Assembly: GCA_004297445.1 (NCBI GenBank)
Contig: SCUK01000011.1
Coordinates: 1 to 41,607 of the forward strand
Length of the DNA: 41,607 bases
Direction of reading: 5' to 3'
Origin: Anaerolineae bacterium
GTDB taxonomy: Bacteria > Chloroflexota > Anaerolineae > Anaerolineales > UBA11579
This document shows positions 34,559-41,607 of this stretch, piece by piece; within the stretch, counting starts at the first letter, position 1, and the number at the start of each line of letters is the position of its first letter. The translations under genes and the position numbers were made by a program. Under the pieces are notes generated by a model. That model saw only the letters and a program-made list of their open reading frames with translations, ran no database searches and was not told the DNA's origin.

Positions 34559-37500
34559 CTAGCGCGGTTTTTTGGCGGCGGATTTCTTCGCGGTAGTTTT
34601 GCTCTTGCCCTTCGCCTTTGTCTTGGTTTTGGGTGAAGCTGCTGGCTTCAGCGGCCGCGTGGGCGGGTCCTTGCGCTCCAGAATCGCGATGAACATCTCC
34701 ACTACCTTGGGGTCAAACTGAGTGCCGCTGAACTTGCGCAGCTCCTTCTTGGCATCCGCTGGACTGCGCGCTTTGCGGTACACCCGGTCGTCGGTGATGG
34801 CGCTGTAGGCGTCCACCACCGCCAGGATGCGCGCCCCCATCGGGATGTCGTCGCCCTTCAGTCCGTCCGGATAACCGGAGCCGTCAACCCACTCCTGGTG
34901 ATGGCGGATGATGGGCGCCACGTTCCCCAGCTTCTTCACGGGAGCTACAATGCTGGCGCCCAGTTCAGGGTGGCGCTCGATGGTCTTGCGTTCTTCTTTG
35001 GTCAATGACGCCGGTTTCAGCAGCACCTCGTCCGGCACGCCAATCTTACCGATGTCATGCAGCAGCGCCGCCCAGCGCAGCGCCTCGCATTCGGCGCGTG
35101 GCAGGCCCATCTGCAGCCCGATTTCGTTCACCCACACCGCCATGCGTTCACTGTGGTCACCGGTGTAGGAATCACGCACATCCATCGCGTTCGCCAGCGC
35201 CACCACCGTCTGCACGTAGGCGTCTTCCAGTTCTTCATACAGCCGGGCGTTCTGCACGGCCACACCCGCCTGCCGTCCCACCGACTCGATCAATGCCAGG
35301 TCACGTTCGCTGAATATCCGCGCCGGGTCGCGGGTGAATACACCCAGCACGCCAATGGCCCCGGCCTGGGCCACAATTGGCACGCCAATGAAGCCGAGCA
35401 CACCGGCGTCTTTCCAGTTGGCAAGCGCCCTGGGGTGGTTGGTGTAGTCGTGGACCAGCATACTTGCGCCGCTTTCAAATATCTCCCACATTAATCCCTG
35501 GCCGCGCGGCGCGTTCACAACCTCCACCTCATCCGGCTTGTTGTAGTAGTAAGAGGCGGAAGGAATCCCGGCTTCGGCGCTGAAAATGGCAATCGAGGCC
35601 ATCTCGCCGCCCACCAGTTCACAAGCCAGCCGCCCAATCTGCTGGAACAGGGTTTGCTGGTCGAGGGCGCTGCTGATGGTACGGGTGACATCGTTCAGGC
35701 GTTGTTCGCGTCCCAGGGCGGTCACGGTTTCCTGGAACAGCCGCGCGTTCTGAATGGAGATGCCGGCCTGCCGCCCGATGGTTTCGATGGTCTTGAGGTC
35801 GCGCTCAGTGAAGTGCCCCGGCTGATTGACGAAATACACCGCCAGCGCGCCAATGGGTCTGTCGCCTGACCATACTGGCACGGCAATGAAGGCTTGTGCC
35901 CGCGCCGCCTCGTGGTGTTCCAGCGCATCCTTATGCTCGGCATAGGCATTAAGCAAAATCGATTCGCCGCTATCCACGATACGCCAGGCCAGCCCTTCAC
36001 CGCGTTTGCTGGTGCGGGTGTAGTCCTGGCGCATGGGGTTATAGACGTAGGGAAATTCCATCGTCTCGCCGTCCGGCAGCATCAGGCCCAGCGAGCCGGC
36101 TTCGGCGCCCACCGATTCGCAGGCCATCCGCACTACATCGGTCAGCACATCTTCCACGCCAAGGTCCTGCGTCAGGCGGCGGGTGATTTCGTTCAACTGC
36201 TGTTCGCGGCGCAGGCTCTCGGTCGCTTCGGCAAACAGACGGGCGTTCTCAATGGCGTTGGCGGCGTGGTGCGCGAAAGCGGTCGCCAGTTGTGCATCCT
36301 CATCGCTGAACTGGTTGGGCTGATAGCCATCTACCGTGAGTACCCCGATGACCTCACCGTGCGCGATGAGCGGCACGCCCAACCACGACAGAATCTTCTC
36401 TGTGTTGGGTGACTGCAACCAACCCGGATGCTGCCGTACATCCGAGATAATAACTGTCTGGCGGTCCTTGAGGATGGGTTGGGCAGGCCGGTTTTCGGCG
36501 ATCTCAAATGGGTATCCCACCATATCGGACGGCAGTTCGCCCCCGACGGCTTCGATGACCAACCGCTGATCGTAGCGCAGCATGACGGCAGCGCTGTCGT
36601 ACGTCACCACCTTCTGCAATTGCTGGAGAATCAGTTCAAGCACGGTATCACGGTCGGTCATGGCGCTCAGCATGCCGGCTACCTCGCGTAGCGTTTCGGC
36701 CTGCATGCGCTGGCGGCGTTCCGTCTCCAACAGGCGGGCTTTGGCCAGGGCCAGGGCCAGTTGGTCCGCCAAGGTGGTAAAGGCGGCCACTTCATCCGGG
36801 TCGAAGGCATTAAGCTGGTCACTGTCGATGGTGAGGACACCCAACAACTCGTCATTCGCAAGGAGCGGGAGGGCCATCTCGGAGCGTATCTCGCCGATAT
36901 CGGGCGGAATGAAGTCGGGATGTTCAGATACGTTGTTGCTGATGACCGATTTGCGGGTACGCGCCGCCAGGCCGAGCAAACCCTTGTGGATGGACTGACG
37001 GTAGCGGCCGGGAGTGATGCGTTCGCTGTAGGGTTGTGAGATGGCTTCGAGCTTGAGAGTCTCGCCATCCGGCTCCAGGCATAGGATGCCGATGTTGGTA
37101 TAACCGAAGTCCGCATGCAGACGCCTGACGACGAGTTGACACAATTCATGCGGATCCAGCAGGCCGCTAAGGTCGCGGCCAATGCTATTGAGAACTGTCA
37201 GGTGGCGGGAGTGACGCAGTTCCATGGCGCGGGCGCGCAGGCGCTCGATTGCGACAGCCATCTGGCCCGCCAGAGTTGCCATCAGGCGTTCATCGTCACG
37301 GGTGAAGGCGCCTGCCTGGTGGCTCTCCGCATTGATGACCCCGATGACCTGGTTTCCGATTTTGAGCGGCACACACAGTTCCGATATGGCCGAATCATCC
37401 AGGCGAATATATTCCGGCTCCTGACTCACATCGTCAATCAGGGCGGGCTCGCCGGTGAGGAACACCCGGCTGGTAACGCCGGAGCCGAGGGCAATGCGCC

Positions 37501-39400
37501 AGTGGGAGAGGTCGGTGGGCGCGCGGTACGAAGCGTGGGCGATCAGTGAATTGTCACTGGGGTCGTGCAGCAGGATGCCGAAATTATCCGGATAGAAGAC
37601 GCTGGCGATTAAGTCGGTGGCGGCGGCAATGAATTCATCTTCATCGGTGGCCTGGCTGCCGATGGTCGCCAATTGATGCAGCGTGGTGAGTTCCTTCAGT
37701 TGGCGGCGGGTGGCGTCGAACAGCCGCGCGTTTTCAATGGTGGCGGCCGCCTGGCTGGTGAAGGTCTCGGCCAGGATAATTTCGCTGGGGCTGAACTCGC
37801 GTGGGGCTTCAAAATCCTCGATTTCAACGATGCCAATGACTTCACCCTTTACCGCCAGCGGCAGAATGAGCATGCTGCTGACGCCGGTTTCATCCATGTA
37901 GGCCCGTGTGCGGGCGGGTAGATCCGGTGTGTACGAATTGGCTTGCAGCGCGATGTTTTGAGTCAGCACTCGCGCCGAAAGGGGGATGCGATCCAGTTCG
38001 ATCGGGCCATGCCAATCTTCATTAAGGGGGCGGTTGCTGGCGCTAAAAAAAGCCCGAGTCCTAATCGTATCACTGGGCCGATCCCAGAGCGAGATCGTAC
38101 AGCAATCGACCTCCAATAGCTGTGCCATCTGTAGTGAGAAACTGTCCAGTACTTCGTCGAGGTCCAGACTGGAAATGGTGTTGGCGGCGGCGGCGTTCAA
38201 TGCCGCGAACTGGCGGGCGCGCTGCTGTTCAGCGGCCAGCAGGCGTTCGCGTTCGGTCTCGGTCTGCTTGCGTTCAGTAATGTCATGAATGGTGGCGACC
38301 ACGCCCAGCACCCGGCCATCTGCAGAGATCAGCGGACTGTAGGTGCCCTGGGTCCAGCCGGTTTTGCCTGTATGGGCTACGAAGTAGGGGATGTCCGAAG
38401 AGCGGACGGTTTCACCCTGCAACACGCGTTGGAGAAGGTTAAGCATGCCCTGAGCGGCCAGTTCGGGGAAAACATCCGCGGTTTTCTTGCCCAGCACATC
38501 ATGGGCCTTGAGACCGGTGATGTCTTCCATGAAGCGGTTCCAGACGAGGTAACGCAGCTCGCGGTCGTAGACGACCACGCCCTCCTGCACGCTTTCAATG
38601 ATGTGGGACGTGAGCAGTTGCGACCGCTGGAGCGCATCCTCGACTTTCTTGCGCTCGCTGATGTCTTCGATGCTGCCCTCAATGAGATGGGATTCGCCCT
38701 GGGCGGAAATCACAAGGCGGGAGTTGATACTGACCGGGACGAGACTGCCATCGTAGCGCTGAAGAGTGACTTCATGGCTGCGCAGGACGAGGTTGCTGCC
38801 CAGTTCTTCCAGCACGGCAAGGCGTTCGGTGGGGTCAACGTACAGGTCGCGGATAGGGGTGTTCAGCAGGCTCTGGCGGTCCGGGAAGCCGAGAAGTTCC
38901 ACGAGGGCCAGATTGGCGTCAAGCAGTTCGCCTTCCACGGTGGAGCGGAACAAGCCGATAGGCACGCCATCGAACAGGCTGCGGTAACGGGCTTCCGCCT
39001 CGGCCAGGGCGCGCCGCTGGCTGCGGCGTTGCAGCAGGCTCTCAATGATGCCGGGCAACAACGCAAATTGTGAAGGCGATTTGAGGACGTAGTCATCCAG
39101 GCCGGCCTTCATGGCCTGCACAGCGACTTCCTCGCTGCCGGTGATGGTGAACATCAGGACCGGCAGGTCAGGGTAGTGTTCTTTCACCTTGCGGGTGATG
39201 GAGATGCCATCGGCCCAGCCGAGGTGATAGTCCACAATGACGAAATCAAATTCGCCGGATTCCAGTGCAGCGTCGAAGCTTGAAGGGCTGAGAATCTCGC
39301 GCAGGGCGAGCGAGGGGAAGTGTTTCTCCAATCCGTGCCGAATCAGGACCCGGTCGTCCGGATTGTCTTCAATCAGAAGGATGCTCAGGGTCTTGCTCAT
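34559..39400 (-). CDS. REC-PAS2-GAF6-HD-GYP response regulator (cyclic-di-GMP phosphodiesterase)
   Basis: A 1613-residue cytosolic regulator. A receiver domain (about 5-125) has the phospho-acceptor D57, with T85 and K106. Two PAS domains follow (about 135-255 and 262-385), then six GAF domains (about 400-560, 575-735, 760-915, 930-1080, 1095-1250 and 1260-1405). The HD-GYP domain (about 1410-1570) has H1448-D1449 (HDIGKIGVPD), H1500-H1501 and the GYP at 1509-1511, so it should hydrolyse cyclic-di-GMP. The C-terminus is a Lys/Ala/Pro-rich basic tail of about 35 residues. GAF domains often bind cyclic nucleotides, haem or other small ligands; these look like repeated duplications. It lies 16 bases after the CheY-like gene and is probably cotranscribed. 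Confidence 0.95.
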   Translation of the reverse strand: MSKTLSILLIEDNPDDRVLIRHGLEKHFPSLALREILSPSSFDAALESGEFDFVIVDYHLGWADGISITRKVKEHYPDLPVLMFTITGSEEVAVQAMKAGLDDYVLKSPSQFALLPGIIESLLQRRSQRRALAEAEARYRSLFDGVPIGLFRSTVEGELLDANLALVELLGFPDRQSLLNTPIRDLYVDPTERLAVLEELGSNLVLRSHEVTLQRYDGSLVPVSINSRLVISAQGESHLIEGSIEDISERKKVEDALQRSQLLTSHIIESVQEGVVVYDRELRYLVWNRFMEDITGLKAHDVLGKKTADVFPELAAQGMLNLLQRVLQGETVRSSDIPYFVAHTGKTGWTQGTYSPLISADGRVLGVVATIHDITERKQTETERERLLAAEQQRARQFAALNAAAANTISSLDLDEVLDSFSLQMAQLLEVDCCTISLWDRPSDTIRTRAFFSASNRPLNEDWHGPIELDRIPLSARVLTQNIALQANSYTPDLPARTRAYMDETGVSSMLILPLAVKGEVIGIVEIEDFEAPREFSPSEIILAETFTSQAAATIENARLFDATRRQLKELTTLHQLATIGSQATDEDEFIAAATDLIASVFYPDNFGILLHDPSDNSLIAHASYRAPTDLSHWRIALGSGVTSRVFLTGEPALIDDVSQEPEYIRLDDSAISELCVPLKIGNQVIGVINAESHQAGAFTRDDERLMATLAGQMAVAIERLRARAMELRHSRHLTVLNSIGRDLSGLLDPHELCQLVVRRLHADFGYTNIGILCLEPDGETLKLEAISQPYSERITPGRYRQSIHKGLLGLAARTRKSVISNNVSEHPDFIPPDIGEIRSEMALPLLANDELLGVLTIDSDQLNAFDPDEVAAFTTLADQLALALAKARLLETERRQRMQAETLREVAGMLSAMTDRDTVLELILQQLQKVVTYDSAAVMLRYDQRLVIEAVGGELPSDMVGYPFEIAENRPAQPILKDRQTVIISDVRQHPGWLQSPNTEKILSWLGVPLIAHGEVIGVLTVDGYQPNQFSDEDAQLATAFAHHAANAIENARLFAEATESLRREQQLNEITRRLTQDLGVEDVLTDVVRMACESVGAEAGSLGLMLPDGETMEFPYVYNPMRQDYTRTSKRGEGLAWRIVDSGESILLNAYAEHKDALEHHEAARAQAFIAVPVWSGDRPIGALAVYFVNQPGHFTERDLKTIETIGRQAGISIQNARLFQETVTALGREQRLNDVTRTISSALDQQTLFQQIGRLACELVGGEMASIAIFSAEAGIPSASYYYNKPDEVEVVNAPRGQGLMWEIFESGASMLVHDYTNHPRALANWKDAGVLGFIGVPIVAQAGAIGVLGVFTRDPARIFSERDLALIESVGRQAGVAVQNARLYEELEDAYVQTVVALANAMDVRDSYTGDHSERMAVWVNEIGLQMGLPRAECEALRWAALLHDIGKIGVPDEVLLKPASLTKEERKTIERHPELGASIVAPVKKLGNVAPIIRHHQEWVDGSGYPDGLKGDDIPMGARILAVVDAYSAITDDRVYRKARSPADAKKELRKFSGTQFDPKVVEMFIAILERKDPPTRPLKPAASPKTKTKAKGKSKTTAKKSAAKKPR

Positions 39401-39416
39401 CCCGGCGGCTCTCGTC

Positions 39417-39863
39417 TCAATCCAGAAACGGCCGTTCGTTCAGCTTGAGCCAGTAGGCCTCAATCTTTTCCACCATTGCAGCCAGGCCGGTGTAGTGGGG
39501 CGGTTTAACCAGGTAGGAATTTGCCCCGGCGGCATAGGCGCGGCGCATGTCCTGAGGTTCATCCGAGGAAGACAGCACGATGACCGGCAAATTGCGCAGG
39601 CGCGGCTGACGCTTCAGCCAATCCAGCACATCAAAGCCGGACTTGCGCGGCAGTTTCAGGTCCAGCAAAACAATCTGCGGCAGGGGGTGTTGCAGCCGGT
39701 CGGCATAAGGACCCTCGCCAGACAGGTAGTTGATGGCGGTCTCGCCATCCAGGGCATGCTGGAGGCGGCAGTTGCGGGCGCGCTTGCCCACCGCCCGCTG
39801 GAGCAGGTTCGCGTCATTGGGGTCGTCTTCGACGAGCAGGATGGTGTTGAGCGAGCGGGTCAC
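39417..39863 (-). CDS. CheY-like response regulator (Rcp1-type)
   Basis: A 148-residue single receiver domain. The acidic pair is E12-D13-D14 (LLVEDDPND), the phospho-acceptor is D68 (VLLDLKLP), and the conserved Lys is in SYLVKPP. LPRKSGFDVLDWLKRQPRLRNLPVIVLSSSDEPQD is typical of Rcp1-type regulators found with phytochrome-like histidine kinases. The open frame reaches 40073, but GTG 39863, five bases after GGAGAA, gives the normal domain start. No output domain, so it acts by protein contact, perhaps with the downstream HD-GYP protein. No histidine kinase is in the window. Confidence 0.9.
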   Translation of the reverse strand: MTRSLNTILLVEDDPNDANLLQRAVGKRARNCRLQHALDGETAINYLSGEGPYADRLQHPLPQIVLLDLKLPRKSGFDVLDWLKRQPRLRNLPVIVLSSSDEPQDMRRAYAAGANSYLVKPPHYTGLAAMVEKIEAYWLKLNERPFLD

Positions 39864-39922
39864 GGTTCTCCAGAGGCAGGCGAACAGCAACGCTACCTGC
39901 GCATTAATTGATTGTACTCGAT

Positions 39923-39976
39923 GCCTGTCTGAACGCGAATAATAATCTTGCAAGGTGTGCGGGTTGTCAGACAGGC
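39923..39976. promoter_or_regulatory. Inverted repeat in a divergent promoter region (possible operator)
   Basis: GCCTGTCTGA (39923-39932) and TCAGACAGGC (39967-39976) are perfect inverted repeats of ten bases, 34 bases apart, in the 157-base gap between the CheY-like gene and pdp. The right arm ends four bases before the pdp -10 box. It could be a regulator-binding pair or a hairpin. Confidence 0.5.
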
Positions 39977-39980
39977 GTTG

Positions 39981-39986
39981 TATAAT
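39981..39986 (+). promoter_or_regulatory. -10 box of pdp
   Basis: TATAAT 34 bases before ATG 40021; the leader holds AGGTGA near the start codon. No consensus -35 is placed at 16-18 bases. Confidence 0.5.
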
Positions 39987-40020
39987 TAATGAAAGCACAA
40001 CCAATCGACAGGTGACTGCA

Positions 40021-41325
40021 ATGAAGATGGTGGACCTGATCATCAAAAAGCGCGACCGCCAGGAACTCACCACCGAAGAAATTCGGGAGTTTGTAGCGGT
40101 CTACACTCGAGGGAAGGTGCCGGATTACCAGGCTGCCGCGTTTGCCATGGCGATCACGCTGAACGGCATGAGCGCCCGCGAGACCACCGACCTGACGCTG
40201 GCCATGGCTGAATCCGGCGATGTGCTGGACCTTTCATCGGCGGTGTCGCTGGCGGTGGACAAGCACAGCACCGGCGGGGTGGGGGACAAGACCACGCTGG
40301 TGACCGAGCCGGTGGTGGCCGCCTGCGGCCTGCCGGTGGGCAAAATGAGCGGGCGCGGGCTGGGTTTTTCCGGCGGCACGCTGGACAAGATGGAGTCCAT
40401 CCCCGGCTTCCGCACCGACCTGACCACACAGGAATTCCTGAAACAACTGCGCACGGTGGGTCTGGTGCTTACCGGCCAGACCGGCGACCTGGCCCCGGCC
40501 GACGGCAAACTCTATGCCTTGCGGGATGTGACCGGCACGGTGCCTTCGCTGCCATTGATTGCCTCTTCCATTATGAGCAAGAAGATATCCGCTGGCGCTC
40601 AGCGGATTGTGCTGGATGTGAAAACCGGCGTTGGCGCGTTTATGCAAACGCTGGAGGAAGCGCGCGAACTGGCCGAGATCATGGTGGCCATTGGCCGGCT
40701 GGCCGGGCGCAAGACGGTGGCACTGCTTTCGGATATGAATCAGCCGCTGGGGTACGCGGTGGGTAACGCGCTGGAAGTTAAAGAAGCGATTGAAACACTG
40801 CATGGGGATGGACCGCGCGATTTTCGCGAACACGCCTTGGAGGTGGCGAGCCACCTGCTGGTGCTGGGCGAGTCGGCGCACAACCTGAAGGAAGCGCGCA
40901 AGATGGCCGAGGCGGCGCTTGCCGATGGCCGGGCGTGGGAGAAATTTCGCCAATTGGTAACGGCGCAAGGCGGGGATGTAACTTATGTGGACAACCCGCA
41001 AAAGTTGCCGCAGGCCCCTGAAGTGGAAACGGTGGATGCACCGAAGGCCGGGTACCTGAAGGAAGTTAATGCCCGCATCGTGGGCGAGACCTCGGTGGCG
41101 ATGGGCGCCGGGCGGCAGGTGAAAGGGGATGTGATTGACCACGCGGTAGGCATTGTGGTGCACCATAAGGTTGGGGATTGGGTGGAGGCAGGTGAGCCGC
41201 TGTTCACGCTGCACGCACGGAATGCGAAGTCTCTGGCGGAGGCGAAGGAGCGTGTGCTGGCGGCGCATGTGTTCAGCAAGAAGAAAGTCGCGCCATTGCC
41301 GCTGTTCTATGGGGTGGTGCGGTAG
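40021..41325 (+). CDS. pdp: Pyrimidine-nucleoside phosphorylase (thymidine phosphorylase family)
   Basis: A 434-residue salvage enzyme that splits thymidine, uridine or deoxyuridine with phosphate into the base and (deoxy)ribose 1-phosphate. The family signature is KHSTGGVGDKTTLV near residue 81 and SGRGLGFSGGTLDKMESIPGF near 117; LIASSIMSKKISAG contains the conserved substrate-binding residues. The length is close to that of Bacillus Pdp, which favours broad pyrimidine specificity over strict DeoA, but this is not decisive by eye. The open frame begins at 39955, within the inverted repeat region; ATG 40021 has AGGTGA and matches family starts. With upp and dcd it forms a scattered set of pyrimidine genes. 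Confidence 0.95.
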   Translation: MKMVDLIIKKRDRQELTTEEIREFVAVYTRGKVPDYQAAAFAMAITLNGMSARETTDLTLAMAESGDVLDLSSAVSLAVDKHSTGGVGDKTTLVTEPVVAACGLPVGKMSGRGLGFSGGTLDKMESIPGFRTDLTTQEFLKQLRTVGLVLTGQTGDLAPADGKLYALRDVTGTVPSLPLIASSIMSKKISAGAQRIVLDVKTGVGAFMQTLEEARELAEIMVAIGRLAGRKTVALLSDMNQPLGYAVGNALEVKEAIETLHGDGPRDFREHALEVASHLLVLGESAHNLKEARKMAEAALADGRAWEKFRQLVTAQGGDVTYVDNPQKLPQAPEVETVDAPKAGYLKEVNARIVGETSVAMGAGRQVKGDVIDHAVGIVVHHKVGDWVEAGEPLFTLHARNAKSLAEAKERVLAAHVFSKKKVAPLPLFYGVVR

Positions 41326-41347
41326 GTGGAAGTCAGGCGTAGCCCGA

Positions 41348-41391
41348 CCTCTCGTCATTCTTCGCTCAACCAAGCGAGGAATGACAAGAGG
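41348..41391 (+). terminator. Repeat-derived hairpin after pdp
   Basis: Stem CCTCTCGTCATTCTTCGCT with AGCGAGGAATGACAAGAGG and a six-base loop, with two mismatched pairs. It contains the GTCATTCC-type repeat words in both arms. No clear U-tract follows. Confidence 0.65.
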
Positions 41392-41577
41392 TATGACCTT
41401 GTAATGGAAGTAGTGCGGTAAAAGGCACACCCGCCCAGTTACAATTCTCCATGCAGATTCCCGCACAAGCATTGGCCCAATCCTCACAATGTGACTGTCC
41501 CATAAACGGTGGGTTTTGAGAAAAAGAAAGACCTCTTGTATGATTAGTTTGTCGAAACAATCCACAAGAGGCTTTCC
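41392..41577. other. Non-coding stretch before the truncated gene
   Basis: No gene is seen up to about 41490. From 41491, GTGACTGTCCCATAAACGGT looks like an IS end. At 41532-41539 and 41564-41571 there is an inverted repeat CCTCTTGT/ACAAGAGG close to the next start codon, which could hide its ribosome-binding region in longer transcripts. Confidence 0.5.
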
Positions 41578-41607
41578 ATGTCCATTGTCATATTACAACT
41601 GCCCAAA
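41491..41607 (+). mobile_element. Possible left end of an insertion sequence (truncated by window)
   Basis: Inferred from the sharp composition change, the candidate terminal sequence at 41491-41520, a hairpin just before the start codon (common in IS leaders) and a CDS that begins 87 bases inside. The opposite end and target duplication lie outside the window, so the family cannot be named. Confidence 0.4.
41578..41607 (+). CDS. Start of a truncated gene (possible transposase)
   Basis: Only ten codons are in the window (MSIVILQLPK) and then the sequence ends. AGAGGC occurs seven bases before the ATG. The transposase call rests only on the IS-like flank. Confidence 0.3.
   Translation, partial: MSIVILQLPK

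Noticed and set aside
39955-40020. N-terminal extension of pdp
   Set aside because: These codons lie across the promoter and inverted repeat, and family starts match MKMVDLIIKKRD at 40021.

Overview
The window is a GC-rich, gene-dense stretch of bacterial chromosome with 34 supported protein genes (plus one truncated at the right edge) on both strands, no RNA gene and no CRISPR array. The gene families and style (lipoproteins with Thr/Pro-rich linkers, FHA and PP2C signalling proteins, very long GAF-rich HD-GYP proteins, ruvB next to a DUF2905 protein, a heparinase II/III protein beside a family 4 glycosyltransferase, dispersed GTAGGGGC and GTCATTCC palindromes) suggest Chloroflexota, probably class Anaerolineae. 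That placement is an inference from gene content; there is no rRNA or marker tree behind it.

Layout, left to right. 1-5.1 kb: M24 peptidase, alpha/beta hydrolase, PAP2 phosphatase, a WD40/TolB-like lipoprotein and a double-FHA protein, all rightward. 5.4-8.2 kb: two tandem leftward MFS exporters behind a consensus sigma-70 promoter. 8.5-11.2 kb: PhoD-like phosphatase with a membrane hairpin, then homoserine kinase. 11.2-14.4 kb, leftward: dCTP deaminase, M23 lipoprotein, fused glutamate formimidoyltransferase/cyclodeaminase. 14.5-15.6 kb: a low-GC orphan membrane-anchored protein and a small TPR protein. 15.7-17.1 kb, leftward: uracil phosphoribosyltransferase overlapping a methyltransferase. 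17.2-24.5 kb, rightward: ruvB, DUF2905, MFS, two tandem small membrane paralogues each followed by a similar structured terminator, a lipoyl-less E2-type acyltransferase and aconitase. 24.6-25.7 kb, leftward: a membrane protein and a VOC-fold protein. 25.9-34.5 kb, rightward: heparinase II/III protein, glycosyltransferase, sortase, an atypical VWA-TM-FHA protein overlapping a membrane-anchored PP2C phosphatase, and queA. 34.6-39.9 kb, leftward: a two-gene signalling operon of a CheY-like regulator and a 1613-residue REC-PAS2-GAF6-HD-GYP protein. 40.0-41.3 kb: pyrimidine-nucleoside phosphorylase. The last ~120 bases look like the left end of an insertion sequence cut by the window.

How genes work together. 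Pyrimidine salvage recurs (dcd, upp, pdp), but as separate units. Envelope functions dominate elsewhere: exporters, lipoproteins, PAP2, sortase, M23, and the heparinase/glycosyltransferase pair. Signalling proteins (double FHA, VWA-FHA plus PP2C, REC plus HD-GYP) point to Ser/Thr phosphorylation and cyclic-di-GMP control; no Ser/Thr kinase lies in the window.

The most interesting signals are a repeated TATAAT-N6/7-start arrangement that predicts leaderless mRNAs for at least five genes; the VWA-FHA/PP2C pair whose metal-binding and phosphothreonine-binding residues are altered; a duplicated small-membrane-protein cassette whose 3' hairpin shows an apparent compensatory change; a PhoD phosphatase with an inserted membrane hairpin; and dispersed palindromes that abut or supply promoter and start regions.
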